A stretch of 64,000 nt of DNA from Streptomyces sp. NBC_01351 (GCF_036237315.1 NZ_CP108356.1:6577501-6641500), one strand, 5' to 3'; positions 1 to 9,212 are shown, counted from the first letter of the stretch. Notes: generated from the letters alone by a model not told the origin. A program made the numbers and translations.

Positions 1-8
1 CCAGCGGG

Positions 9-380
9 GTGGGGATGCTGATGCGCAGGACGGTGGCGCGTCGTGCGAGGGCGCGGACGGAGTTCGCCTCCGGCGGTGACCTAGTGGCCGTCCCCTGCCA
101 GGCGCGATGGCGGCAGGGTGTGAGGCGGCGGTTCTTCGGGTACGGGAAGCTGGCCCCCGACGCGGACGGCACGGGCGCGGTCTTCAAGGCCCCGCTGCGC
201 AGGGCGGTGGCGCTGCCCGTCGGGGGCCGGGCGGTCGTTCGGGAGAGCTGGCGGCCGGGCATGCGGGTGCTGGAGTACTCGGCTCCGGACGGTCAGCGCA
301 TCGACTTCCAGGTGTACGACGCCGAAGCCGACCGGGCGGCACGCTTCCTGCGCATCCCGGACCCGGCGGACTTCGCCTGA
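9..380 (+). CDS. hypothetical protein, possibly 5'-truncated by the window edge
   Basis: This frame is open from the window edge to a TGA at 378-380 and has the G/C-rich third positions of a real Streptomyces gene. The GTG at 9 is only the first start inside the window, so the true start may lie upstream. The 123 visible residues are Arg-rich at the N-terminus and then globular, with no membrane segment. I do not recognise a family. It is on the opposite strand to the convergent TetR gene at 458-1087. Confidence 0.5.
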   Translation: MGMLMRRTVARRARARTEFASGGDLVAVPCQARWRQGVRRRFFGYGKLAPDADGTGAVFKAPLRRAVALPVGGRAVVRESWRPGMRVLEYSAPDGQRIDFQVYDAEADRAARFLRIPDPADFA

Positions 381-457
381 GCCACCGTCCCGGGGGACCG
401 GTCTGGTGAGGGTGATGGTGGCTGCCGGCCGTCAGCGACGCTCTTCTGCGGTGGCCG

Positions 458-1087
458 TCACGAAGCGCCCTCGTAGTGGTCGATGAGGGACACGCCGGAT
501 GCCAAAGCGCAGGCAGCGGCGGCGAAGTACTGCTCGTCGGCCCCTTGTGCGAGGCCGAGGGTGACGCCCTGGCTGAGGCCGACGAAGAGCGCCCTCAGTG
601 CGACGGCAAGGCGTTGGGCCTGATGCGCCGTCACGACGTTCCCGTTGTGGGACCTTCCCGTGAACAGCGCGACCAGGTGTTCCTCCTGCGACCGGATGGA
701 CGTGGCGAGCTGGGACCCCAGGTCCGGGTCGTGCAGGGCCATGTCCAGCAAGGTGATCTGGAGCGACAGGCGCGACAGCGCGTCGGGGGCGTCACAACTG
801 CGCCGGTAGTGGCGGGCGAAGGCATCGACCGCTTCGAGCAGGTCCAACCCGGAGGGGACCGCCTGCTCGATCTCTCCGTAGTGCGGCTGCAGGTAGTCGG
901 CGACCATGGCGATCACCAGGCCGTTCTTGCTTCCGAACAGTGAGTAGACGGCACCGGTGGTCAGGCCGGCCCGTTCGGCGATCTCCTCGAGCTTGGCCCG
1001 ATGCCCGTCTCGGGAGACGACCTGGAACGCGGCATCCAGCAAGGCCTTGCGGTTGCGCTCCTTGGCCTCTGCTCTCGTCATTCTCAT
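458..1087 (-). CDS. TetR/AcrR family transcriptional regulator
   Basis: A 209-residue protein of standard TetR length. The N-terminal DNA-binding domain is clear at about residues 10-57: an LLDAAFQVV helix, then the recognition segment LTTGAVYSLFGSKNGL typical of the family. The rest is an all-helical ligand and dimer domain. It is divergent from the small membrane protein at 1148, with only 60 bp between the two starts and a dyad (1093-1108) in the gap. It probably represses itself and that neighbour. The ligand is unknown. Confidence 0.9.
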   Translation of the reverse strand: MRMTRAEAKERNRKALLDAAFQVVSRDGHRAKLEEIAERAGLTTGAVYSLFGSKNGLVIAMVADYLQPHYGEIEQAVPSGLDLLEAVDAFARHYRRSCDAPDALSRLSLQITLLDMALHDPDLGSQLATSIRSQEEHLVALFTGRSHNGNVVTAHQAQRLAVALRALFVGLSQGVTLGLAQGADEQYFAAAACALASGVSLIDHYEGAS

Positions 1088-1092
1088 AGATC

Positions 1093-1108
1093 GATTATTG
1101 CCGTAATC
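1093..1108. promoter_or_regulatory. candidate TetR operator (GATTA-N6-TAATC)
   Basis: A perfect 5+6+5 inverted repeat lies in the 60-bp gap between the divergent TetR gene and the membrane-protein gene, in an unusually AT-rich stretch. Position and symmetry suggest an operator that controls both promoters. This is inference from layout only. Confidence 0.4.
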
Positions 1109-1147
1109 TCATTATGAAACCAGTGAGGGCTTCAGGGAGGAACGCTC

Positions 1148-1570
1148 ATGAACCGGGTCGAGGCGCCGTTAGTGACACGCCGGACGGTGGGGGCCATCGC
1201 CGATGGCGTCTTCAAGGTGCTGCTCGCCGTTGTCTACATCGCCGGGGCTGCCCCGCTCGGCCGTCTGCTCGGCGTGCCCGCCTGGCTGATGGTCGCCTCT
1301 GGCGCGGCCCTGCTGGCCGGCGGCGGGATCGAGATCGGATATGTGCGCAGCCGATCGATGCGCACCTACGTGCGGCTCATGGTCGCTTACGACATCGGCT
1401 GGGCACTGGCGGCCCTTGTCGGCCTTCTGATGGCGTGGCGGGGCAGCGGCGTCGGGGGTGAAGTGTGGATCGGGTACCAGGCCGTCGCCCCAGTCGTGTT
1501 CGCCGTCCTGCTGGCCGCTGCCACCCCCATGCACGCACATCCCGTACCGGTGCGGTGCGCGTCTCAGTAG
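1148..1570 (+). CDS. small four-helix membrane protein
   Basis: A 140-residue protein with about four hydrophobic segments (roughly residues 18-38, 42-60, 72-92 and 103-122), so probably an integral membrane protein. It starts at ATG 1148 behind GGGAGG. I cannot assign a family with certainty; its size and topology resemble small actinobacterial membrane proteins placed next to TetR regulators. It is divergent from the TetR gene at 458-1087 and probably under its control. The SMI1/KNR4 gene begins 9 bp downstream. Confidence 0.75.
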   Translation: MNRVEAPLVTRRTVGAIADGVFKVLLAVVYIAGAAPLGRLLGVPAWLMVASGAALLAGGGIEIGYVRSRSMRTYVRLMVAYDIGWALAALVGLLMAWRGSGVGGEVWIGYQAVAPVVFAVLLAAATPMHAHPVPVRCASQ

Positions 1571-1579
1571 CGTGGGTCC

Positions 1580-2239
1580 ATGGGTGAGGACACGTGGGCG
1601 GGAGTGCGGGAGCGGGTGCTCCGGCTCGCCGAACAGCCCGGGGCGGACGAGGTCTTCGGGGCGAACCGGCACGGTTTTCGCCTCGGCCCGGTCATGGGTG
1701 AGGAACAGCTCGTGGCGCTGGAGGCGGATCTGGGCGTTGGCCTGCCCGTGCAGTACCGGAGCTTTCTGCTCCGTGTTGGAGGCGGGGGAGCGGGCCCCTA
1801 CTACGGTCTGACGACACCGGTCTTCGGCAACGGTGGGTGGAAGTGGCTCGGCATCGGGGATTGCCCCGGGCGGACGACCACCGCCGAGTTCGCCGGACGG
1901 CCCTTCGTGGCCGAGGCGCTGCAGCGGGAGCTCGACGAGATGGAGGCGCAGGAACCCGAGAAGGACGCCTTCGCGGCCGATGGCGAGTTCCGTCGCGCCT
2001 ACGAGGCCTGGGACGCCCGCTACGAGGAGCTGTATGACGCTCAGGAGGCGGGCGCGGTGTTCCTCAGCGAGCAGGGATGCGGCTATGCGTCGCTGTTGGT
2101 GATGACGGGTCCGCACCGGGGTGCCATTTGGGACGACCTGAGACCAATGGACCGAGGGATCGCCCCCACCGGGCATGACTTCGCCCACTGGTACCGGAGT
2201 TGGCTCGAGCGGACCGAGCAAGAGCTCGGCGTGATCTGA
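1580..2239 (+). CDS. SMI1/KNR4 family protein
   Basis: A 219-residue soluble protein. The N-terminal third carries the SMI1/KNR4 signature: a first helix, then a segment around residues 40-70 reading EEQLVALEADLGVGLPVQY followed by an RSFLLRVGGGG loop. The family is common in Streptomyces, where members serve as immunity proteins for contact toxins or as single-copy cytosolic proteins. No toxin gene is next to it, so a specific immunity role cannot be claimed. It lies 9 bp after the membrane-protein gene, so the two may be co-transcribed. It converges on the AAA ATPase at 2244. Confidence 0.8.
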   Translation: MGEDTWAGVRERVLRLAEQPGADEVFGANRHGFRLGPVMGEEQLVALEADLGVGLPVQYRSFLLRVGGGGAGPYYGLTTPVFGNGGWKWLGIGDCPGRTTTAEFAGRPFVAEALQRELDEMEAQEPEKDAFAADGEFRRAYEAWDARYEELYDAQEAGAVFLSEQGCGYASLLVMTGPHRGAIWDDLRPMDRGIAPTGHDFAHWYRSWLERTEQELGVI

Positions 2240-2243
2240 CGGG

Positions 2244-3428
2244 CTACCGCTGGGGCCAGTGCCAGAGGGGCTCGTCCAGGGGGCCCTCGCGGTCCGCTAC
2301 CTCGGTGCGGCCGAAGTCCTTGATCAGTTCCACCGTCTGGAGGTCCACCCGGTGGCGGCGGGTGCCCGAGGCGAGGGCCTCGGCCAGGGCGGAGGCGTGG
2401 GTGACCACCACCGTCTGGGTGTCCCGGGCGGCCGTGAGGATCAGGTCCGCGAGCGGGGCCAGGAGGTCCGGGTGGAGGCTGGTCTCCGGCTCGTTGAGGA
2501 CCATCAGGGCCGGCGGCCGCGGGGTCAGGAGGGCGGCCGTCCAGAGCAGGTAGCGCAGGGTGCCGTCGGAGAGTTCGGGCGCGCCCAGCGGGCGCAGCAG
2601 GCCGTGCTGGTGGAGTTCGAGGGAGAAGCGGCCGTCGTGGTCGGTGACGGTGACCCGGGTTCCGGGGAAGGCGGCGGAGACCGCCTCGTCGAGCGCGGCG
2701 GCGTCGCCGATCTCGCGGATCGTCTGGAGCGCGGCCGGCAGGTCGGAGCCGTCGGCGCTGAGCACCGGCGTACGGGTGCCGACGCGCGGGGTGCGGGCCG
2801 GGGCGTCGGCGTCGGTGCGGACGTGGTCGTAGAACCGCCAGGAGCGGATCCGTTCGCGCAGGGCGAGGAGGTCCGGGGCCAGCTGGGGGTCCGCGAGCTC
2901 GCTGAGCATGGAGTCGTACGGGCGCAGCGCGTTCTGGGTGCGGTGCCAGCCGCCGTCCGCGGTGCGGGTGCGTACGGCGGGGCCCGCGCGGTCGGAGAGG
3001 AGGGCCGCCGGGCGCAGGACCGGGCCCGCCCAGGTGCACTCGCGCTTGATCTCCGGGTCCAGGGAGAAGAGGGACTCCCGGTCGGGCACGGGGTGCCCGA
3101 AGTCCACCGCGTAGCCGAACTCGTCGCCCGCGAAGCCCAGTCGCAGGCTGACCGGTTCGGTGCGGACCGTGCCCTGGAGCGGGTGGCGCCCCTCGCGCAC
3201 GTCGCGGGAGAGCTTGTCCGGGCCCGCCCACAGGGTGGACGGCAGCCCGCCCTCCCGGGCCAGCGCGGCGACGGCCCCGCCGCGCGCGGACTCGGCGAGC
3301 AGGCGCAGGGAGCGGTAGAGGCTGGACTTGCCGGTGCCGTTGGCGCCCGTGACGACGGTGAGGCGGCCGAGGGGGACGATCAGTCTGCGCAGGGAGCGGT
3401 AGTTCTCTACGGCGAGGGTCTTGATCAT
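2244..3428 (-). CDS. AAA family ATPase (OLD/RecF-like, DUF2813-type)
   Basis: The start is ATG at 3428, giving MIKTLAVENYRSLRR and 394 residues. The Walker A motif GANGTGKS is at residues 28-35, right after the first strand as in RecF/OLD/SMC-like ATPases. Near the C-terminus come a signature-like LSDGTLRYL, a Walker B ending in LNEPETSLHP, and a VVTHASALAE switch segment. The start overlaps the stop of the acetate-transporter gene by four bases (ATGA), so the two are translationally coupled. The biological role is unknown; relatives act in DNA repair or as stand-alone defence ATPases. No nuclease (TOPRIM) partner is seen. Confidence 0.85.
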   Translation of the reverse strand: MIKTLAVENYRSLRRLIVPLGRLTVVTGANGTGKSSLYRSLRLLAESARGGAVAALAREGGLPSTLWAGPDKLSRDVREGRHPLQGTVRTEPVSLRLGFAGDEFGYAVDFGHPVPDRESLFSLDPEIKRECTWAGPVLRPAALLSDRAGPAVRTRTADGGWHRTQNALRPYDSMLSELADPQLAPDLLALRERIRSWRFYDHVRTDADAPARTPRVGTRTPVLSADGSDLPAALQTIREIGDAAALDEAVSAAFPGTRVTVTDHDGRFSLELHQHGLLRPLGAPELSDGTLRYLLWTAALLTPRPPALMVLNEPETSLHPDLLAPLADLILTAARDTQTVVVTHASALAEALASGTRRHRVDLQTVELIKDFGRTEVADREGPLDEPLWHWPQR

Positions 3429-4096
3429 GTTTCGGGGTGTTCCTCCGGGGCGAGGAAGCGGCCCATCGGGAGGACCTGGCGGCCCCAGGTGCTCGCCATG
3501 ATCTGGCCGGCGAGCAGGTACGTCGCCCCGAGGGCGGCGAGGAGGCCGCTCCAGCCGGTGATCCGGTTCCAGATCACCGAGCCGGTGAAGCCGCTGATCG
3601 TCATCGCGACGAAGACGACCAGGACGCAGGTGAAGGTGGAGAGCAGGACCAGATGGATCCGGAAGCTGCCGATCCACAGGACGAACACCACGAACACCCA
3701 GGGCAGGGTGAACAGCCCGCTGACGTCCCCGCGCAGCGCGGGATCGGTGGCCGGCAGCACCCACTGGATCAAGCAGGCCTTGGCCATCCAGAACAGTCCG
3801 AAGCCGCCGAAGACGGTGGCGTGCCAGGTGTCGCCGCGCTGCGCCTGGAACAGCCCGGCCAGCAGCTGGGCGAGCCCGCCGATGAAGAAGCCGACCAGCG
3901 GCAGCACCGAGTGGCCGAGCTTCTCGGGGAAGATGCCCGCGTCGATGCCGGTGGCGATGACCGTGACCACGATGAAGCCGGTGAGGCCGAGGGCGCCCAG
4001 CTGCGCCTGCGCGCTCGGCTCCATCCGCTTGACGGAGACGGCCTGTTCGGCCGGTCCCTGCCGGTTGCGGAAGCCGGGCAGGCTCGGGGTGTTCAC
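3425..4096 (-). CDS. GPR1/FUN34/YaaH family acetate/succinate transporter
   Basis: A 223-residue protein with six predicted transmembrane helices and the family pattern of an N-terminal tail leading into helix 1, followed by FFIGGLAQLLAGLFQ and a WHATVFGGFGLFWM block. These match SatP/YaaH-type acetate uptake proteins of the cytoplasmic membrane. The usual NPAPLGL motif is degraded here to GALGL, so substrate preference may differ. It sits between the DUF3533 exporter (4-bp overlap at 4093-4096) and the AAA ATPase (4-bp overlap) in one operon. Confidence 0.85.
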   Translation of the reverse strand: MNTPSLPGFRNRQGPAEQAVSVKRMEPSAQAQLGALGLTGFIVVTVIATGIDAGIFPEKLGHSVLPLVGFFIGGLAQLLAGLFQAQRGDTWHATVFGGFGLFWMAKACLIQWVLPATDPALRGDVSGLFTLPWVFVVFVLWIGSFRIHLVLLSTFTCVLVVFVAMTISGFTGSVIWNRITGWSGLLAALGATYLLAGQIMASTWGRQVLPMGRFLAPEEHPET

Positions 4097-5211
4097 CGGG
4101 CGTCCGTCCCCTCGCCCACGAAGCGCGGGACGGAGGGCGCGTCATCGGGCAGCCCGCTGCCCACCGCGGCCCCCGGCCGGCCCTTGCGGAAGACCGCGCA
4201 GGCCAGGGTGACCGCCGAGCCGAGCACCGCCCAGCCGGCCAGCACCAGCAGCGCGCCGCCCACGTCGTGGCCCTTGAAGTACGAGATGGAGCGCGCGGCG
4301 TACGTACCGGCCCCCGGCGGCAGGACCGGGCCGATGGTCTTCCAGAACGGCGGCAGCAGCGGGTACGCGTAGGCGCCGCCCGCGCTCGGGTTGCCGAACA
4401 CCACGACCAGCAGGATCGCGAGGCCGATGCCGACGACGCCCGCCAGCCCCTGGAAGGCGAGGGTGATCGCGCCGACCGCGAAGACGACCAGGGTGCCCAG
4501 CCCCCACAGGCCCATGATGCTGCCGGGCAGTGCGCCCAGGACCGGGCCCGCGATGACCGCGCCGAGCAGGCCCGCGGCGAGCGAGTACAGGAGCAGCGCA
4601 CCGAGCCGGATGACGGCGCGGGCGGAGTTCGCGGGCCGGGCGCCGGCGCTGATCGCGAGGATCGCGGCGCACAGGTAGCCGCCCACGCACCAGCCGACGA
4701 CCAGGTAGAAGGAGCTCAGGCCGCGGCTGTCGCCCGCGGCGGCCGGGGCCACGTCGGTGACCTTGAGGGTGCGCCCCTGGGCCTTCTCGACGAGGCCCAC
4801 GACCTCTTCCAGGGCCTGGGAGAGCGAGGCGCCGGCGCCGGAGGCGACCAGCAGCTCGTCGGTGGTGCCGGCCGGGTTGACGATCAGCGCGCCGTCCACG
4901 TCCCGGTTCTCGATCTGCTCGATCGCGGCGGCCCGGTCCGGGACCGTGCGGGCGTCGAGCGGCGTGCCGGGCAGGGCGTCGAGCTGCTGCACGGTCCGCT
5001 CGGTGAGCTGCTCGACGGGGGCGGCCACGGCGATCGGGATCTCGCTGGGTTTCGGGTGGTGGAAGGCCCCGATGTAGGAGGTGATGAAGGCGAGCTGGAG
5101 GGCCAGCACCCCCAGGACCAGCAGGGCTGCCCGGGTGGTCACGGCGTCCTTGATCTCGGAGAGGAAACCGCCGGACGCGCCTGCGTCGGTGCTCTCGGTG
5201 CGCTGGGTCAT
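4093..5211 (-). CDS. DUF3533 / YhgE-Pip-like ABC-2 type membrane protein
   Basis: A 372-residue protein from ATG 5211, chosen because GTGAGGT precedes it and the longer upstream frame only reads through the 13-bp repeats. It has one N-terminal transmembrane helix (about residues 28-48), a large extracytoplasmic domain (about 50-185) with the AAAIEQIENRDVDGALIVNP pattern of DUF3533/YhgE proteins, and then five or six transmembrane segments. This layout is shared with ABC-2 type permeases and phage-infection-protein homologues. It is the first gene of a three-gene operon. The substrate is unknown. Confidence 0.8.
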   Translation of the reverse strand: MTQRTESTDAGASGGFLSEIKDAVTTRAALLVLGVLALQLAFITSYIGAFHHPKPSEIPIAVAAPVEQLTERTVQQLDALPGTPLDARTVPDRAAAIEQIENRDVDGALIVNPAGTTDELLVASGAGASLSQALEEVVGLVEKAQGRTLKVTDVAPAAAGDSRGLSSFYLVVGWCVGGYLCAAILAISAGARPANSARAVIRLGALLLYSLAAGLLGAVIAGPVLGALPGSIMGLWGLGTLVVFAVGAITLAFQGLAGVVGIGLAILLVVVFGNPSAGGAYAYPLLPPFWKTIGPVLPPGAGTYAARSISYFKGHDVGGALLVLAGWAVLGSAVTLACAVFRKGRPGAAVGSGLPDDAPSVPRFVGEGTDAR

Positions 5212-5275
5212 GACCTCACGCTCTGCGGGGTGGGGGCCGGTCGCAGCAGGGGTGGGCCGAATGGGTGACCCTCGG

Positions 5276-5338
5276 GTGAGTGGTCGGGGTGAGTGATCGG
5301 GGTGAGTGGTCGGGGTGAGTGGTCGGGGTGAGTGATCG
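5276..5338. repeat. 13-bp tandem repeat, 4.8 copies
   Basis: The unit GTGAGTGGTCGGG, with a GTGAGTGATCGGG variant, repeats at 5276, 5289, 5302, 5315 and 5328. The array fills the space upstream of both the DUF3533 gene (reverse) and dnaE2 (forward) and runs directly into the LexA-like box. It may be a variable-number repeat; any regulatory effect is unproven. Confidence 0.9.
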
Positions 5339-5351
5339 AACAAGTGTTTCG
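5336..5351. promoter_or_regulatory. putative LexA/SOS box upstream of dnaE2
   Basis: TCGAACAAGTGTTTCG matches the actinobacterial SOS-box form TCGAAC-N4-GTTYGA except at the last two bases. It lies 70 bp before the GTG start of dnaE2, the expected place for a gene known to be SOS-induced in actinobacteria. It also argues against starting dnaE2 translation at upstream in-frame ATGs, which would fall inside or right beside the promoter. Confidence 0.6.
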
Positions 5352-5420
5352 CACGGATATTCGAATTGCTCTATGGTGGAGACGGGGGAGGTGTTCTACG
5401 AGCGAAGCTGGAGGCCGCGG

Positions 5421-8400
5421 GTGCCTGGTTTTACGCATCTGCACACCGTTTCGGGGTTCTCCATGCGTTACGGAGGCTCGCACCCGGAACGGCTGGCGGC
5501 ACGTGCCGCCGAGCGGGGCATGGACGCCCTCGCCCTGACCGACCGCGACACCCTGGCGGGTGCGGTGCGGTTCGCGAAGGCGTGCGCGAAGGAGGGGATC
5601 CGGCCGCTGTTCGGGGCCGATCTGGCCGTGTCCCCTGCGGGGGGCCCGGTGTCCGCCGGGGCTGCGGGGTTCGCGGGGTTCGCGGGGTTCGCGGGGTTCG
5701 TGGGGTCGGCCGGGTCGGGGGGCTCGGCCGGCTCCGGTTCAGGTTCCGGCGAGGCCTCGTACCGGCGGCGTACCCCCGTCAAGGGCGGGGCCTTCGTCGA
5801 CGAGTCCGCCGCGCGGGCCGTGTTCCTGGCCCGGGACGGGGCCGCGGGGTGGGCCGAGCTCTGCCGGATGATCACCGCCGCGCACGCCGGTCCCTTCGGG
5901 GATGCGGCGGGTGGCGGTGCCGGTGCTGCGGGTGTGGGCGCGGGCGTGGGCGACGCCGTGGGAGCGGCCGGGGCGGCCGGGCCGGGTGGCGGCCGGGATG
6001 GGTCCGGGCATGCCGACGGCTCGGGCCGGGGCCTCTTCGTGGCCGGGGTCGACGGGTCCGGGGGCGCGCCCGTCGGGGTCGCCGCTTCCGCGCGAGACGC
6101 GGGGCGGCAGCCCGTGGTGCCCTGGGAGGCATTGCGCGGGGAGGGGCTCTTCGTGCTGCTCGGGCCCGGTTCCGACGTGGGGCGGGCGCTCGCCGCCGGA
6201 CGGCCCGACCGGGCCGCGCGGCTGCTCGCCCCCTGGCGGGAGGTGTTCGGGGACGCCGTCCGCCTGGAGGCCGTCCACCACGGCCGCACCGGTACCGGCT
6301 CCGGCTCGCTGCGGCTGGCCGCCCGTACCGTCGGCTTCGCCGCCGAGCAGGGCGTACCGGCCGTGCTGACCAACGCCGTCCGCTACGCCGACCCCGGCCA
6401 GGGCCCGGTCGCCGACATCCTCGACGCGGCCCGCCGGCTCGTCCCCATCGACCCCCGGAGCCCCAGGTACCCCCTCGACACCGGCGAGCGCTGGCTCAAG
6501 GGCCCCGCCGCCATGGCCGAGGCCGCCGACCGGATCGCCCAGGCCGCCGGCTTGCGCCCCGCCGACGCGCGCCGCCTGCTCGCGGAGACCCGGCGCACCG
6601 CCGAGGCCTGCTCCGTGGACCCCGAGGACGACCTCGGCATGGGCTCCGTGCACTTTCCCGAGGCCCGGCTCGTCGGCGCGGCCCACCGCACCGCCCAGCG
6701 GGTCCTCGCCTCCCGCGCCTCGGCCGGCATGGTGCTGCGCGGCTACGCGGACGACCCCGCGTACTGGGAGCGGATGCACCACGAGCTCGACATCATCGCC
6801 TTCCACGGCTACGCCTCGTACTTCCTGACGGTCGCCCAAGTCGTGGACGACGTACGGGCGATGGGCATTCGAGTGGCTGCCCGCGGCTCCGGCGCGGGCT
6901 CCCTCGTCAACCACCTCCTCGGCATCGCGCACGCGGACCCCGTCGAGAACGGCCTGCTGATGGAGCGGTTCCTGTCCAAGCGCCGCCGCGTCCTGCCCGA
7001 CATCGACATCGACGTGGAGTCGGCCCGCCGGCTGGAGGTCTACCGGCGGATCATCGGCCGGTTCGGCGCCGAACGCGTCGCCACCGTCTCCATGCCCGAG
7101 ACCTACCGGGTGCGGCACGCCATCCGCGACGTCGGCGCCGCCCTGTCCATGGACCCGGCCGCCGTCGACCGGCTCGCCAAGGCCTTCCCGCACATCCGGG
7201 CCCGCGACGCCCGCGCCGCACTTGCCGAACTGCCCGAACTGCGCGACGTACGGGGGGAGTCGTACGGCCGGCTGTGGGAGCTCGTCGAATCGCTGGACGC
7301 GCTGCCGCGCGGCATCGCCATGCACCCGTGCGGGGTGCTGCTCTCCGACGCCTCCCTGCTCGCCCGTACGCCCGTCGTGCCCACCAGCGGCGAGGGCTTC
7401 CCCATGTCCCAGTTCGACAAGGACGACGTGGAGGCGCTCGGGCTGCTCAAACTCGACGTACTGGGCGTGCGGATGCAGTCCGCGATGGCGCACGCGGTCG
7501 CCGAGATCCGGCGCGGTACGGGGGAGGAGCTCGACCTGGACGACCCGGCGCAGGTACGGCCGGGCGACGTGGCCACGTACGAACTGATCCGCTCCGCCGA
7601 GACGCTGGGCTGCTTCCAGATCGAGTCCCCGGGCCAGCGGGACCTGGTGGGGCGGCTCCAGCCCTCGACCTTCCACGACCTGGTCGTCGACATCTCGCTC
7701 TTCCGGCCGGGGCCGGTGGCCGCCGACATGGTGCGGCCGTTCATCGAGGCCCGGCACGGGCGGGCGCCGGTGCGCTTCCCGCACCCGGACCTCGCGGACG
7801 CGCTGCGCGAGACGTACGGGGTGGTGGTCTTCCACGAGCAGATCATCGAGATCGTGCACGTCATGACCGACTGCGGGCGGGACGAGGCGGACCGCGTGCG
7901 GCGCGGACTGTCCGACCCCGGTTCGCAGGGGCGGATCAAGGCCTGGTTCACGGCGACGGCGCGGGAGCGCGGCTATCCGGTCGAGGTGATCGACCGGACC
8001 TGGGAGATCGTCGAGGCCTTCGGCTCGTACGGCTTCTGCAAGGCGCACGCGGTGGCCTTCGCGGTGCCCACCTACCAGTCGGCGTGGCTCAAGGCGCACC
8101 ACCCGGCGGCCTTCTACGCCGGGCTGCTCACGCACGATCCGGGGATGTACCCGAAGCGGCTGCTGCTGGCGGACGCGCGGCGGCGGGGCGTGCCGGTGCT
8201 GCCGCTGGACGTGAACCGGTCCGCGGTCGCCCACCGCATCGAACTGGTGTCCGATAATGCTCGGGAGGTGTGGGGGCTGCGCCTCGGCCTGTCCGACGTC
8301 CACGGCATCAGTGGCGCCGAGGCGGGCCGGATCGAGGCCGGGCAGCCGTACGCCTCCCTGCGCGACTTCTGGGACCGGGCGCACCCGGGGCGGCCGGTAG

Positions 8401-9212
8401 CCGAACGGCTCGCGCAGGTAGGTGCGTTGGACGCCTTTGGCGCCAACCGCCGTGACTTGCTGCTGCACTTGACGGAACTGCACGGCGCACAGCGGGCCGC
8501 GGGGGTACGTGGGGGCGGTGGCCGGGGCGGCGGCCGGGGCGGCGCCCAACTCCCGCTGGAGGGCGGCCGGTCCACGGCCCGTGTCGGGCTGCCGGATCTC
8601 TCCGACGCGGAACGGCTCAGCGCCGAGCTGGGCGTCCTCGGCATGGACGCCTCCCGGCACCTGATGGCGGACCACCACGCCTTCCTGGCCGAGCTGGGAG
8701 CGATCCCGGCGCGGCGGCTGCGGGACACCCGGCACGGGCAGACCGTCCTGGTCGCGGGCGCCAAGGCAGCCACCCAGACCCCGCCGATCCGGTCCGGGAA
8801 GCGGGTCATCTTCACGACCCTGGACGACGGGACGGGCCTGGTCGACCTCGCCTTCTTCGACGACAGCCACGAGCGCTGCGCGCACACCGTTTTCCACTCC
8901 TTCCTGCTGCTGGTGCGGGGCGTCGTGCAACGGCGCGGCCCGCAGAGCCTGAGCGTGGTCGGGGCGGCGGCGTGGAACCTGGCGGAACTGGTGGAACTGC
9001 GGGCCACGGGCGGCCTGGACGCGGTGGCGGCCCGCCTGGCCGCCTCCGGCGGGGACGCCGTCACGGAGGGCGAGCAGGGCCCCGCGACCGGCCGCCGGAT
9101 CCGGATGTCCACGGGGTACGAGATGAACCCCTGGGCCGACCTCCAGCCGCCGGGCGAGGGCCCCGCGACCGGCCGCAAGCTGTGGCACTCCAGCCCGGGG
9201 AGCGCGGGATGA
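5421..9212 (+). CDS. dnaE2: error-prone DNA polymerase DnaE2
   Basis: A C-family replicative-type polymerase of 1263 residues used in SOS mutagenesis and damage tolerance. The PHP domain begins with FTHLHTVSGFSMRYG. The palm carries the metal-binding PDIDID motif and an RGSGAGSLVNHLLG block. A C-terminal OB-fold region has IFTTLDDGTGLVDLAFF. The GTG at 5421 is preferred because GGAGG (5410-5414) sits six bases ahead. The PHP region is inflated by low-complexity inserts: four AGF repeats from a 9-bp tandem repeat near 5665-5705, Gly/Ser runs, and a Gly/Ala stretch near 5900-6010. Its stop overlaps the next start by ATGA. No imuA gene is adjacent. Confidence 0.95.
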   Translation: MPGFTHLHTVSGFSMRYGGSHPERLAARAAERGMDALALTDRDTLAGAVRFAKACAKEGIRPLFGADLAVSPAGGPVSAGAAGFAGFAGFAGFVGSAGSGGSAGSGSGSGEASYRRRTPVKGGAFVDESAARAVFLARDGAAGWAELCRMITAAHAGPFGDAAGGGAGAAGVGAGVGDAVGAAGAAGPGGGRDGSGHADGSGRGLFVAGVDGSGGAPVGVAASARDAGRQPVVPWEALRGEGLFVLLGPGSDVGRALAAGRPDRAARLLAPWREVFGDAVRLEAVHHGRTGTGSGSLRLAARTVGFAAEQGVPAVLTNAVRYADPGQGPVADILDAARRLVPIDPRSPRYPLDTGERWLKGPAAMAEAADRIAQAAGLRPADARRLLAETRRTAEACSVDPEDDLGMGSVHFPEARLVGAAHRTAQRVLASRASAGMVLRGYADDPAYWERMHHELDIIAFHGYASYFLTVAQVVDDVRAMGIRVAARGSGAGSLVNHLLGIAHADPVENGLLMERFLSKRRRVLPDIDIDVESARRLEVYRRIIGRFGAERVATVSMPETYRVRHAIRDVGAALSMDPAAVDRLAKAFPHIRARDARAALAELPELRDVRGESYGRLWELVESLDALPRGIAMHPCGVLLSDASLLARTPVVPTSGEGFPMSQFDKDDVEALGLLKLDVLGVRMQSAMAHAVAEIRRGTGEELDLDDPAQVRPGDVATYELIRSAETLGCFQIESPGQRDLVGRLQPSTFHDLVVDISLFRPGPVAADMVRPFIEARHGRAPVRFPHPDLADALRETYGVVVFHEQIIEIVHVMTDCGRDEADRVRRGLSDPGSQGRIKAWFTATARERGYPVEVIDRTWEIVEAFGSYGFCKAHAVAFAVPTYQSAWLKAHHPAAFYAGLLTHDPGMYPKRLLLADARRRGVPVLPLDVNRSAVAHRIELVSDNAREVWGLRLGLSDVHGISGAEAGRIEAGQPYASLRDFWDRAHPGRPVAERLAQVGALDAFGANRRDLLLHLTELHGAQRAAGVRGGGGRGGGRGGAQLPLEGGRSTARVGLPDLSDAERLSAELGVLGMDASRHLMADHHAFLAELGAIPARRLRDTRHGQTVLVAGAKAATQTPPIRSGKRVIFTTLDDGTGLVDLAFFDDSHERCAHTVFHSFLLLVRGVVQRRGPQSLSVVGAAAWNLAELVELRATGGLDAVAARLAASGGDAVTEGEQGPATGRRIRMSTGYEMNPWADLQPPGEGPATGRKLWHSSPGSAG

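Noticed and set aside
2259..4211. Very long forward-strand open frame opposite the ATPase and acetate transporter genes
   Set aside because: It is the antisense shadow of real reverse-strand genes: the residue composition is Arg/Gly/Ala-skewed, there is no domain, and it spans two genuine gene boundaries.
5739..9188. Long reverse-strand open frame across dnaE2
   Set aside because: High-GC coding DNA often leaves the mirror frame open; no recognisable fold and dnaE2 is unequivocal on the other strand.
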